Source: WS-2 sp036507005 (GTDB taxonomy: Bacteria > Eisenbacteria > RBG-16-71-46). From it: a stretch of 64,000 nt of DNA. The notes below the pieces were generated by a model, which did not search any database, was not told the origin of the DNA, and was given only the letters and a program-made list of their open reading frames with translations. The stretch spans positions 1 through 64,000 of the forward strand of contig DASXQT010000057.1 in NCBI GenBank assembly GCA_036507005.1, read 5' to 3'. Positions 51,059-59,640 of the stretch are shown here, in pieces; the first letter of the stretch is position 1, and every line of letters starts with the position of its first letter. A program made the position numbers and the translations under genes.

Positions 51059-52132
51059 GTGCTGGAACTCCGGGTCGAGAAGCGGCTCGGTAGCTTCACG
51101 CTCGAGGCCGCGCTCGCGGTCCCCGAGGCGAGCGCGATCGTCGTGGTCGGCGAGAGCGGCTCGGGCAAGACCACGCTGCTGCGCCTGATCGCGGGGCTGA
51201 TCGCGCCCGATCGGGGGCGCATCGCCCTCGGGGGCGAGGCACTCGACGACCCCGCGGCCGGGATCCGCGTGCCGGCCTGCGAGCGGCCGGTGGGATACCT
51301 GGCCCAGGACTACGCGCTGTTTCCGCACCTCGGCGTGCGGGAGAACGTCGGCTTCGGGCTGGCGGCGTCGGGAGTCCCCGGGCGCGCGCGCCGGGCGCGG
51401 GTCGAGCGCGCGCTCGAGCGCCTCGGGATCGCCGGGCTCGCGGCGCGCAAGCCGCACGAGCTGTCCGGCGGACAGCAGCAGCGCGTTGCGCTCGCCCGGG
51501 CGCTGGTGCTCGAGCCCGCGATCCTGCTGCTCGACGAGCCGCTCGCGGCGCTCGACCTCACCGCCCGCCGCGGCCTGCGCGCCGAGCTGCGCCGCGTGCT
51601 CGCCGAGCTCTCGTGCGTGAGCGTGTTCGTCACCCACAGCCCGGCCGAGGCGCTGTCGTTCGGCGAGCGCATCGCGGTGCTCGAGTCGGGGCGCGTGAGC
51701 CAGCAGGGGCCGCGCGCCGAGCTGCTGCACGCGCCGCGCACCCGATACGTCGCGGACTTCCTCGGCACCAACCTCTTCCCCGCCCGCGTGGCGGGGCGCG
51801 AGGGGGACGGCCTCACGCGGCTCGCGGCCGAGGGCGGCGAGATCCTGGCGGCCGAGTCGGACCTCGACGAGGAGGTGTTCGCGGTGGTGGATCCGCGCGA
51901 GGTCACGCTCTCGCTCGAGCCCCCGGCCGGCAGCGCGCGCAACGTCTTCCACGGCGCGGTGGAGGACCTCGAACCCATGCCGCCCCAGGGCGAGCGCGTG
52001 CGGGTGAGCCTCGCCACACGCCCGCCGCTGGTGGCCGAGCTGACCCGCGCCGCCGCCGAGCGCCTGGGCCTGGCCGCCGGGACCGCAGTCTACGCCTCGT
52101 TCAAGGCCACCGGCGTACGCACCTTTCGCTGA
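51059..52132 (+). CDS. ABC transporter ATP-binding protein, ModC-like
   Basis: This 357-residue ATPase has Walker A GESGSGKTT (about 31-39), Q-loop YLAQDYALFPHLGVRENV, signature LSGGQQQR, Walker B LLLDEPLAALD and the H-loop VFVTHS. The C-terminal third (about 240-357) is a TOBE/MOP-like domain, as in molybdate or sulfate ATPases. No permease or binding protein of that type lies beside it. It starts at GTG 51059 with a poor ribosome-binding site, divergent from the methyltransferase. It might energise another importer, but it does not look like the MsmK/MalK type needed by the sugar permeases at 12.6-14.3 kb. Confidence 0.88.
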   Translation: MLELRVEKRLGSFTLEAALAVPEASAIVVVGESGSGKTTLLRLIAGLIAPDRGRIALGGEALDDPAAGIRVPACERPVGYLAQDYALFPHLGVRENVGFGLAASGVPGRARRARVERALERLGIAGLAARKPHELSGGQQQRVALARALVLEPAILLLDEPLAALDLTARRGLRAELRRVLAELSCVSVFVTHSPAEALSFGERIAVLESGRVSQQGPRAELLHAPRTRYVADFLGTNLFPARVAGREGDGLTRLAAEGGEILAAESDLDEEVFAVVDPREVTLSLEPPAGSARNVFHGAVEDLEPMPPQGERVRVSLATRPPLVAELTRAAAERLGLAAGTAVYASFKATGVRTFR

Positions 52133-52144
52133 GCCCGCGCCCTC

Positions 52145-54259
52145 CTACGGGATCCGCAGCAGCTTGCCGGTGAGGTTCGCGGCCCCCGCCCGCAGCCGGC
52201 ACAGGTAGACGCCGGGAGCCATCTCGCGCGCCCGCCACTCGACCTGATGCGGCCCCGCCGGCAGCGGGCCGTCGAGCAGCACCGCCCGCCTGCGGCCTGC
52301 GACGTCGTAGATCGCGAGCGTGACGGCGCACGGCGAAGGCAGCGTGAAGCGGATGCGGGTCGCGCTCGAGAACGGATTGGGAGCGGCGGGCTCGAGAACG
52401 ACGCCGGGCGCATCCGGGGCTCCACCCGGCGTCACGTCGGTGACCGCGTCGCCCTCCGCCGCGTCCGGGCCCACGTCGCCCGGGGTCAGCGGACGCCTCG
52501 CCACCCGCCCGGACGAGTACTCGTCGGCGCCGATGTCGGGAACGGAGCGCGCCTGCCCGTCCATGTCGCCGAGCACGAACACCAGGCCCTCGCCGGCGCC
52601 GTCCACGGCCGGGCTGAAGGCGCCGACCCGCCACAGCCCGCCGGCTCTCACCATCATCGGGTCGGCCACGGCGATCTCCCCCGGCCTCGCCACGATCCCG
52701 AGGGCGGCGGCGCCGGTCGGCCACATCAGGTTGTCCCGCCACGTGGCGTGGAGCGGCGCGGTGAAGATCCTCACCAGCACGTCCTCCCCTCCCGCCACCA
52801 GGTTGTACTCCAGCGTCGGGTCCACGGGGGGCAGCGTGAGCCCGCTGCCCGCGTTGCCGATCTGCAGGCCGTGGGCGTTGGCCACGAACGTGTTGAAGGC
52901 GATCACGGCGCGGCGCGGGCGATAGTGCCGCGACAGGTCGGCACTGGTGTCGTAGTCGGCGTCGCCGTTGGTGAGGGCGAGCGGGGCGTCCCAGCCGGTC
53001 CCGGTCAGGCCCTCGAAGTAGTTGTTGAAGACCACGTGGTCGTCGCCGTACAGGCGCACGCCGCCCGTTCCCTGCTTGCCGTCGCCGAAGAAGAAGTTGC
53101 CCTCCACCGCGCTGCGGTCGCCGTGCCGCAGGGTCACGGTCCCCTGGCAGTGGCGGATGGTGTTGAAGCGCACCACGTCGTCGCTGGCCTTGACCGAGAC
53201 GATTTCGGGATCGCCGTCGCAGTCCTCGAAGAGGTTGGACTCGACCGTGGTGAACCCGCTCGAGCGCGACATCGCGCTCGATCCCAGGCGGACCGCCTCC
53301 ATGCCGTTCGGGATGCGCGGGCCGCTCTGCCGGAAATAGTTGCGGTCGATCCGGTCGCGCTGCGAAGAGCGGGCATCGGGCGCCGAGGAGCCGCGCACGG
53401 TGACGAAGTTGCCGGGCTGGGACTTGCCCTCGAAGCGGTTGTGGTCGATCCGGTTGTCGTGGCTCCAGGGCTCGGGCAGGCCGTAGCCGCCGTCCACGAG
53501 CACCCAGTTGCCGGGCACGGTCTCGTGCAGGCGGAAGGCATTGCGGGTGACGCGCACGTGGTGCGACGCCTTGATCTCGATCGCCGGCGCCGCCGAGGTC
53601 TCGAACACCAGGCCCTCGACGGTCACGTGCGCCGTCTTCCGGACCTCGAAGCTCAGCGCGCCCGCGAGCACCACGCCTCCCCGGGTCCGCGCCCGCAGCG
53701 TGACCGGGAAGCCCTCCACGCCGCCGCGCGCGATCGCGATCGTGCCCGAGTCGGAGTAGCTGCCCTCGGCCATCTCGATCACGTCGCCCGGGAGCGCGCC
53801 CGCGAGCGCCTCCTTGAGCGCGGCGATCGACGCCGCGGGGATCAGGCGTCCCGCCGGCGGGCGGTCGGGATCGGCGCAGGTCTCCGCTCCCACCACGCGG
53901 TCGCGGTCGACGACGAAGCTCCGCACCGTGCCGGTTCCGCTCAGAGCCCCGAGCCAGCCGCACAGCCGGTACCCGGGGCTGGGCGAGAACGTCGCGGTCA
54001 CCTGCGTCCCGGGAGGGACGAGGCCGCCCGCAGGAGAGAGCGCGATGGTCCCGGCGGGCGGCTGGATCACGGTGACGCAGTAGGCCGTGTCGGCCTCGAT
54101 CCCGAACTCGCGGGCGGCGCGCGCCGGGAGGCTCGCGCACAGGCCCAGCGCGAGAGTTTCTGCGATCAGGATACCGGCGCGTGGCGCCGATCGGGGCCGG
54201 TTCCTCGTGTGCCCTCCTTGTCGCGTGGCGACGGGGCGGCCGGGCACTGCGCATAGCAC
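52145..54259 (-). CDS. Secreted PL6-family (alginate lyase/chondroitinase-B-like) parallel beta-helix with sorting module
   Basis: This protein is about 704 residues. A signal segment (about 30-48) precedes a small domain with GYRLCGW (about 50-130). The beta-helix (about 135-500) starts SIAALKEALAGALPGDVIEMAEGSY. The catalytic pair expected in PL6, Lys and Arg 21 residues apart, is present as Lys357 (SVKASDD) and Arg378 (TLRHGDRS). The end is a FlgD-like sorting module (APNPFSSATRI, DVAGRRR, GVYLCRL). It probably cleaves an alginate-like polyuronate outside the cell. It lies 126 bases downstream of the barrel gene of an exopolysaccharide operon. The GTG start at 54259 is uncertain; an AAGGAGGG further inside suggests a shorter form. 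Confidence 0.88.
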   Translation of the reverse strand: MLCAVPGRPVATRQGGHTRNRPRSAPRAGILIAETLALGLCASLPARAAREFGIEADTAYCVTVIQPPAGTIALSPAGGLVPPGTQVTATFSPSPGYRLCGWLGALSGTGTVRSFVVDRDRVVGAETCADPDRPPAGRLIPAASIAALKEALAGALPGDVIEMAEGSYSDSGTIAIARGGVEGFPVTLRARTRGGVVLAGALSFEVRKTAHVTVEGLVFETSAAPAIEIKASHHVRVTRNAFRLHETVPGNWVLVDGGYGLPEPWSHDNRIDHNRFEGKSQPGNFVTVRGSSAPDARSSQRDRIDRNYFRQSGPRIPNGMEAVRLGSSAMSRSSGFTTVESNLFEDCDGDPEIVSVKASDDVVRFNTIRHCQGTVTLRHGDRSAVEGNFFFGDGKQGTGGVRLYGDDHVVFNNYFEGLTGTGWDAPLALTNGDADYDTSADLSRHYRPRRAVIAFNTFVANAHGLQIGNAGSGLTLPPVDPTLEYNLVAGGEDVLVRIFTAPLHATWRDNLMWPTGAAALGIVARPGEIAVADPMMVRAGGLWRVGAFSPAVDGAGEGLVFVLGDMDGQARSVPDIGADEYSSGRVARRPLTPGDVGPDAAEGDAVTDVTPGGAPDAPGVVLEPAAPNPFSSATRIRFTLPSPCAVTLAIYDVAGRRRAVLLDGPLPAGPHQVEWRAREMAPGVYLCRLRAGAANLTGKLLRIP

Positions 54260-54385
54260 CCGGGGGCAGGGGGTCTCGTCCGGATGCGCACTCCATGGAC
54301 TCGACGCGCCCCAGTCTCGTGCGCGCGCCGGGGAAGCGCAAGCGGCCGCCGGGGAGGCGGCCCTGGTGCTGCGGAAGTGATTGGC

Positions 54386-55486
54386 CTATCGGCCTTTAGG
54401 GCGGCCCCGGCTCCCGACCTGGCGGCGCCATTCCAGCGCCAGGCCCGCCTGGTTGGCCCGGTAGCCGCCGATCTCCGACTCCTGGGTGTCGGTGGACCCG
54501 TACCGGGCCCGGTTGTGCTGGGCGCGGTAGAAGGCCCGCGCCGACCACGGTCCCTCGGATCGGATGCGCAGCGCGAGCTCGACGGCCTGGATCAGATCCT
54601 GGCGGCCGAAATGGGAGTCGTCCGCCGGGCGATCGGAGTCGTACCCCCTCGACTCGAGGTCGTATTCGACCTCGCCCGCGATGCCGAGCCCGGCCGCCAC
54701 GCCCAGGTCCAGGCCGCCGCTCGCTCCGAGCAGCAGCGCGTGATCGCTCAGGTCGGGCTCGTCGGGGACGGCGCCGGGCGGCTCGTCACCGTCCTCGGCG
54801 CGCGCGTCCAGCTTGCGGAGCCCGGCGCTCAGAGCCAGCCGGCCCCCGCGCGGCATGCGCTCCCATCCCACCGCCAGCGTTCCCCGATGCAGGTCCGAAT
54901 CGCGCTCGCGGAACGCGCCGGGATACCTGCGCCGCTCGAACGTGTAGCCCAGGTCGATCCAGCTCAGGCGCGGCACCGCCTGGCGCCACGCCGCGGAGAC
55001 CCGGTGAAGGTCCACGGCCACGTCGCGGTAGCGCTGGGACGACGGAAGGAAGGCGAGGTCCGCGTCGCTCAGCCGGCGCAGGTACTCCTGCGGCGAGCGC
55101 CGATAGGCGAGCGAGAGCCGCCCGATCCGGAAGCCCTCGCGCCACAGGACTCCGTACTCGCCGGAATTCGCGACCACGCTCCGTCCGTACATCTCGCCCG
55201 CGGCGCTCGCTCCGAGCGCGCGACGCCGGTCAGAGTCCCGATCGGACTGCCAGAGCAGACCGAGCGCCGGCTTGAACACCAGGTCCCCGGGGCTCCCGAC
55301 GCCGAAGCGATAGGGATGGCGCCCGGAGGCGAGGTCTTCCAACTGATGGGCAGAGTAGTTCAGGGTGTTGTCGTCGAAGTAGGTCTCGATCCCCGCCGTG
55401 AGGTCCAGCGACTGCCCCGGATGGGCGCGGGCCGGAGCCGCGCACGCGGCGAAGAGGATCGCGAGGACGAGGGTGGCTCGGATCAT
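54386..55486 (-). CDS. Outer-membrane beta-barrel protein of the polysaccharide cluster
   Basis: This 366-residue exported protein has a signal peptide (MIRATLVLAILFAACAAPARA). The mature part is a run of amphipathic strands (SLDLTAGIETYFDDNTLNY, GRLSLAYRRSPQEYLRR, IDLGYTFERRRYPGAF, QAGLALEWRRQVG), typical of an outer-membrane barrel. Its ATG overlaps the stop of the AlgG-like gene by four bases, so both are co-translated. It is shorter than AlgE (about 490 residues) and I see no clear AlgE signature. A role in polymer export is inferred from position. Confidence 0.8.
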   Translation of the reverse strand: MIRATLVLAILFAACAAPARAHPGQSLDLTAGIETYFDDNTLNYSAHQLEDLASGRHPYRFGVGSPGDLVFKPALGLLWQSDRDSDRRRALGASAAGEMYGRSVVANSGEYGVLWREGFRIGRLSLAYRRSPQEYLRRLSDADLAFLPSSQRYRDVAVDLHRVSAAWRQAVPRLSWIDLGYTFERRRYPGAFRERDSDLHRGTLAVGWERMPRGGRLALSAGLRKLDARAEDGDEPPGAVPDEPDLSDHALLLGASGGLDLGVAAGLGIAGEVEYDLESRGYDSDRPADDSHFGRQDLIQAVELALRIRSEGPWSARAFYRAQHNRARYGSTDTQESEIGGYRANQAGLALEWRRQVGSRGRPKGR

Positions 55487-57858
55487 CGCCCGGAGCCCCC
55501 GCGGCGCGCGAGGACGCGCATGACGAACGGCACGCACAGCACCGTCCCCCACACCACCATCCCGGGCACGAACCCGCCGGTGCGCATCCAGCCCAGCGTG
55601 TGGTTGCCGGCCGGCCCGCGCACCGCGGTGCTCGGCGCGCGCCCCGTGTCGATCGGCCGTGAGCCGCGTCCGGCGATCACGTTGTCGTCCACCCGCGAGC
55701 CCGCCAGCGACCCGTCCAGCACGATGCCGCGCCCGACGATGTCGGTGATGGTATTGCCCTCGATGACGTTCCCGATCGATCGCTTGACCACGATGGCGCC
55801 GCGGCCGCCGTGGATGCGGTTGCCGGTGATGCGGTTCCGGTCGCAGGCGTCGTAGAGGAAGATCGCGAACATCCGGCTCCCGCGAATCAGGTTGCGGGCC
55901 ACGTCGTTGGCGCGGGCCGCGTCCTCCAGCCGGATCCCGAATTCGTTGTCGTGGATCCGGTTGTCGAGGATCCGGTTTCCAGTCCCGCCCTCGAGCGCGA
56001 TCCCGACCTCGTTGTTCCACACCTCGTTCTGCTCGATCAGGTTGTCGTTCGAGGGCACGGCCTCGGCATGCCGCGGGTTCCCGTCGTCCCGCACCTTGCC
56101 GTCGTCGAGCATGATCCCGTGCCCGCGGTTGTCGTGGGACACGTTCCCGCGCAGGACGTTGCCCCGGCAGCCCCGCGAGAAGATGATCCCGTGACGGCCG
56201 TTGCCGAACGCCGCGTTCTCCGTGACCAGGAAGTGGTCGCTGAAGTCGTGGGGATCGAAGCCGTAGAGCTCGTTCCCGGCGAAGACGTTCCCGCTCCAGC
56301 TCATGGCCTCGGCGTGAAAGGTGTAGGCGCCGAAGTAGTTGCGCTCGAAGCGCGCGTTGGTCACCCGGCCCCGGCTCTTCCGTCCCTCCTCCCCCGCCCA
56401 CGCCACCCCCGAGGTCCATCCCGTGCCGAACCCGAGGTCGCTCGCGTGCACCCGGTGCAGGTCCATGCGGCCCTTGCGCGCGACGACGTAGGCGCGGCCG
56501 TCCTCGTGCAGCGTGTCGGGCCCGTTCGCAGCCGGGTCCCAGGAGCGCACGCCGACCATGGCCTGCTCGGAGCCCGCGATCTCGATCGAGCCGCCCGAGG
56601 TGAGCAGGCTCACGAACCGCCCCTTGCGGCTCAAGAGCCACAGCTCCCGCACTTCGCGGTCGGTGATGCGAAGCGCGGCATCCGGGCCGACCAGCACGTG
56701 CTCGCGCACCAGCACGGTGTCGGGTCCGAGCGTCTCGAAGGACTCGGGGAAGCGCACGCGCAGCTCGCCCAGCGAGTAGTGGAGCGCGCGCCGCGGGAGC
56801 ACGACGGTCACCGCGCCTTCGGGCCCGTGGGCCGCGCGGAACGGCGCGCGGAGCTCGGTTGTTCCCGCGGGCGTGGCGGTGTTGCCCTCCACGCGGTTGT
56901 CCTCGCCCCACCCGGCCCGGATCGCCTGGATCGCGACGCCGCCCGGGACGAACCTGCGGGCCGGGTCGAAGTCGCCGCGGTTCCCGCGCACGGTGCAGCC
57001 GTTGCCCTTGAGGTCCACCCACGAATCGGCGGACGTCCGGCCGGCGCCGAGGAACAGGTTGCCGTCGATCTCGCCGCCGGTGGTGCCCTCCTTGACGTCC
57101 ACTCCCTCGGCGGTCACGCCCGGCCCGAGCAAGTTCCCGATCACGCGGTTGCGATCGCAGGCATCGGGCCGGCCTCCGGTGTAGGCGCCCCAGTTGGAAG
57201 CGGCGCTCCCGACGTACACCGCCTCCCCGTAGAAGGGCGTGTCCAGCCCGGTGTCGTGGATCCAGCTCCGCTCCACCACGTTGTCGCTGCTCCCGGATCG
57301 GAAGTGCACGCCCTCGTCCCCGATCCGGTAGACCTCGAGCCCGCGCAGGCGGTTGTGGCTCGCGCCGTCGGTCATGATCCCCTTGCGCGAGTTCCTGAGG
57401 CTGAAGCCCTCGAGGATCCAGTGGTCGGCCATGAGGTGGAAGCCGTAGCCGGACTCGATCGATTCGCCCTCCAGCACCGCGGCCCGCGAGCCCCGGATCG
57501 TGACCGGCTCGCCCTCTGCGCCCGACGCCGTCGCGCCGAAGTTGCCGCGGTAGATCCCGTCGGCGAGCCGGATCACGTCGCCGGGCCGCGCCGCGGCCAG
57601 GGCCGCCGCGAGGTCGGCCGCCGAGGCCACGTCGATCCTGCGCCCGGCGCCCGCGTCGGCGGCCGCCGCCTTCGCCCCTTCGCCCCGGGCGGCGGGAGGC
57701 GGGCTCGGAACCGGTCCGCCCGCGGCCGCGATCCGCAGCATCTCGCCGATGCGGACCATCTCCGTGCGCCACAGCCGCTCCGCATCGTCCGCGACCGGCG
57801 CGGCGGCGAGGAGCATCGAGGCGACCAGGCCCGCCGTCGCCACTTCGGCGAGGATCAC
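55483..57858 (-). CDS. AlgG-like polyuronate C5-epimerase with two parallel beta-helices
   Basis: This 791-residue exported protein has a signal segment (about 1-24) and a coiled/Ala-rich linker. The first right-handed beta-helix (about 75-330) starts SAADLAAALAAARPGDVIRLADGIY. The second beta-helix (about 480-740) carries the AlgG signature NELYGFDPHDFSDHFLVTEN, with DPHD at residues 535-538, then GNGRHGIIFSRGC. A C-terminal hydrophobic segment (about 765-785) may anchor it. AlgG of Pseudomonas is about 540 residues with one helix, so this is an extended form. GTG 57858 overlaps the synthase stop and the end overlaps the barrel gene. Mannuronan epimerisation is likely but the polymer is unproven. 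Confidence 0.85.
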   Translation of the reverse strand: MILAEVATAGLVASMLLAAAPVADDAERLWRTEMVRIGEMLRIAAAGGPVPSPPPAARGEGAKAAAADAGAGRRIDVASAADLAAALAAARPGDVIRLADGIYRGNFGATASGAEGEPVTIRGSRAAVLEGESIESGYGFHLMADHWILEGFSLRNSRKGIMTDGASHNRLRGLEVYRIGDEGVHFRSGSSDNVVERSWIHDTGLDTPFYGEAVYVGSAASNWGAYTGGRPDACDRNRVIGNLLGPGVTAEGVDVKEGTTGGEIDGNLFLGAGRTSADSWVDLKGNGCTVRGNRGDFDPARRFVPGGVAIQAIRAGWGEDNRVEGNTATPAGTTELRAPFRAAHGPEGAVTVVLPRRALHYSLGELRVRFPESFETLGPDTVLVREHVLVGPDAALRITDREVRELWLLSRKGRFVSLLTSGGSIEIAGSEQAMVGVRSWDPAANGPDTLHEDGRAYVVARKGRMDLHRVHASDLGFGTGWTSGVAWAGEEGRKSRGRVTNARFERNYFGAYTFHAEAMSWSGNVFAGNELYGFDPHDFSDHFLVTENAAFGNGRHGIIFSRGCRGNVLRGNVSHDNRGHGIMLDDGKVRDDGNPRHAEAVPSNDNLIEQNEVWNNEVGIALEGGTGNRILDNRIHDNEFGIRLEDAARANDVARNLIRGSRMFAIFLYDACDRNRITGNRIHGGRGAIVVKRSIGNVIEGNTITDIVGRGIVLDGSLAGSRVDDNVIAGRGSRPIDTGRAPSTAVRGPAGNHTLGWMRTGGFVPGMVVWGTVLCVPFVMRVLARRGGSGR

Positions 57859-59201
57859 TCGCGGTCTCCGGCTCCGCCGGCGCAGGAGGTCAGCACCGGC
57901 TCGAGCTCCGTCGCGGCGCCGGCGCCGGCCGCGTCGTAGCGCCTTACCGGGGCGCGCAGACGCACCGTATCCCCATGGAGCGAGCGCTCGGTCTGCGCCT
58001 CGCCCGCGATGGAGTCGCTGTGCCGGGTGAGCCAGCCCTGCACGTTCATGGTCACGAGCGCCCAGGCCTTGATGGGCAGGGAGATCGCGATCACGACCAG
58101 CGTGACGAGCGGCAGCAGGGCCAGATCCTCGGGGTGCTCGCGCAGGTGGGAAATGCTGCGGATCGCGCGCCCGAGCAGCGTGGTGCCGACGCCGAGCCCG
58201 ACCAGCCCCCACTGCTGGTGGAGGATCGCCCCGGCGACGAAGCTCAGGCCGCACGCCATCGACACCGGCGTCAGCAGGATCTGGAGCACGGTCAGCTGGG
58301 TGACGAACGGCTGGCGCCACAGCCAGCCGCGGAACATGGCGGTCAGGTAGCAGCGGTAGGAATTGCGGCCCCAGCGCACGCGCTGCTTGACGAACGCGCG
58401 CAGCGTGCACGGGAACATCGAGAGCGCGCGGGCCGATCCCTGGTACACCGTGCGATAGCCGGAGCTCAGCACCAGCCAGGTGAGCCGTCCGTCGTCGCCG
58501 GCGTTGCACTCGCGGCCGAGGAAGCTCTCGTGCTCGAGCTCGGGCAAGAGCGGCGCGATCACCTTGCGCCGGTAGGCCGCGGTCCGGCCCGACAGGCAGG
58601 CCACGGCGCCCGCCATGCCCTGGGCCGGGACGTAGTCGAGGTAGCGGATGTTGACCATCCAGTCCGCGGCCACGCGCCAAAAGCTGGTGGCCCGGCCCTG
58701 GACGTTCTGTCGGCTGCCCACCCCGCCGACGGCGGGATCGGCGAACGGCATCTGGATCGCAGCCAGCAGTCCGGGCTCCCAGGACGTATCCGAGTCGGTG
58801 AGGACCACGATCTCGCCCCGCGCCGCGCGGATGCCGACGCCCAGGGCCGAGCGTTTCCCGCGGTGCTTGAAGGGAATCACGCGCACCTGTCGGTCTTCGT
58901 ATTCCTCGAGACGGGAGAGGACCTCGACGTCGGCGAGGTCCACGACCAGCACGATCTCGTCGGGCCGCTCGGCCCGCCAGCTCTCGAGGCAGCGCACGAG
59001 GACGTCCGGATCCTCGCGATAGACGGGGACCACCACCGACGTGGTCGTGCGGTAGTCGTTCACGAGCGGCCGGTAGCGCCGCGAGATCGCCCAGCGGACC
59101 GCCCACACGCTCCAGGAGACGAGCCCGACGAACCCCGCCGGAATGACGTACCAGAACCGATGCCAGAGGTGCGCGAATTCGGAGACCAGGCTGTCGATCA
59201 C
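57855..59201 (-). CDS. Processive GT2 polysaccharide synthase (Alg8/hyaluronan-synthase-like)
   Basis: This 448-residue membrane glycosyltransferase has N-terminal helix(es) (about 15-45). The GT2 domain shows the first Asp region (EIVLVVDLAD), DSD (LTDSDTSWEPG), an acidic GDD (ECNAGDDGRLTW) and the processive-synthase motif QRVRW. At least four C-terminal helices follow (about 285-395). It would polymerise a nucleotide sugar and move the chain across the inner membrane. AAGGAG lies ten bases before GTG 59201. It is the first gene of the epimerase-barrel-PL6 cluster. No PilZ domain or Alg44 gene is present, so c-di-GMP control is not evident. No GDP-mannose dehydrogenase gene is in the window. 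Confidence 0.9.
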   Translation of the reverse strand: MIDSLVSEFAHLWHRFWYVIPAGFVGLVSWSVWAVRWAISRRYRPLVNDYRTTTSVVVPVYREDPDVLVRCLESWRAERPDEIVLVVDLADVEVLSRLEEYEDRQVRVIPFKHRGKRSALGVGIRAARGEIVVLTDSDTSWEPGLLAAIQMPFADPAVGGVGSRQNVQGRATSFWRVAADWMVNIRYLDYVPAQGMAGAVACLSGRTAAYRRKVIAPLLPELEHESFLGRECNAGDDGRLTWLVLSSGYRTVYQGSARALSMFPCTLRAFVKQRVRWGRNSYRCYLTAMFRGWLWRQPFVTQLTVLQILLTPVSMACGLSFVAGAILHQQWGLVGLGVGTTLLGRAIRSISHLREHPEDLALLPLVTLVVIAISLPIKAWALVTMNVQGWLTRHSDSIAGEAQTERSLHGDTVRLRAPVRRYDAAGAGAATELEPVLTSCAGGAGDRE

Positions 59202-59640
59202 GGATGCACGCTCCTTGTCAGCGCAAAGGCCCGACCTCGCGGGTCGCGACCGATTCGATCGGGGGGCTCATGGGAGAGCGGCCGGCGGCGTGGGGCGCGC
59301 GAGGTCGGGGAGGCGCGCGCGAGGCTCGAAGCTGCCGAGGTCCGTTTCGGGCGGACGCGCGTGGAGATGCCAGAGTATGGGACGACCAATCATCGCGCGA
59401 GCACATCGTCGTTGGCCACTGGGGAGCCGATGGCTTCCGGCGAATGGACGGGGCGTTGTCTGGCCCGCCCGTTCGTGCCTGCCTGTTCAAGCCGCGGGAG
59501 AATACTCGATGTCAAACCCCCATACCACGGGAATCTTGACGGGATTCGGGATCGGTTCAGGCTGGCTGAGTCGAATGTCAATTCGTCATAGCGCCGGCCC
59601 GGGCCGGGCGGCGTGCGCTTCGCGGCGCCGCGAGCCTCGA
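59202..59640. other. Intergenic region upstream of the polysaccharide cluster
   Basis: This 439-base region lies between the phosphofructokinase stop and the synthase start, both minus strand, so it should hold the cluster promoter and leader. Read on the minus strand, TTGACA occurs twice (about 59575 and 59512), without well-spaced -10 boxes. I see no known riboswitch or credible gene; short plus-strand frames there have no ribosome-binding sites. Confidence 0.45.

Noticed and set aside
51059..52132. ATPase partner of the sugar permeases at 12.6-14.3 kb
   Set aside because: Its C-terminal TOBE/MOP-like part fits molybdate or sulfate ATPases, it is 37 kb away, and no regulon operator precedes it.
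59204..59539. Small plus-strand frame upstream of the polysaccharide cluster
   Set aside because: It has no ribosome-binding site and no recognisable domain, and it overlaps the expected promoter region.
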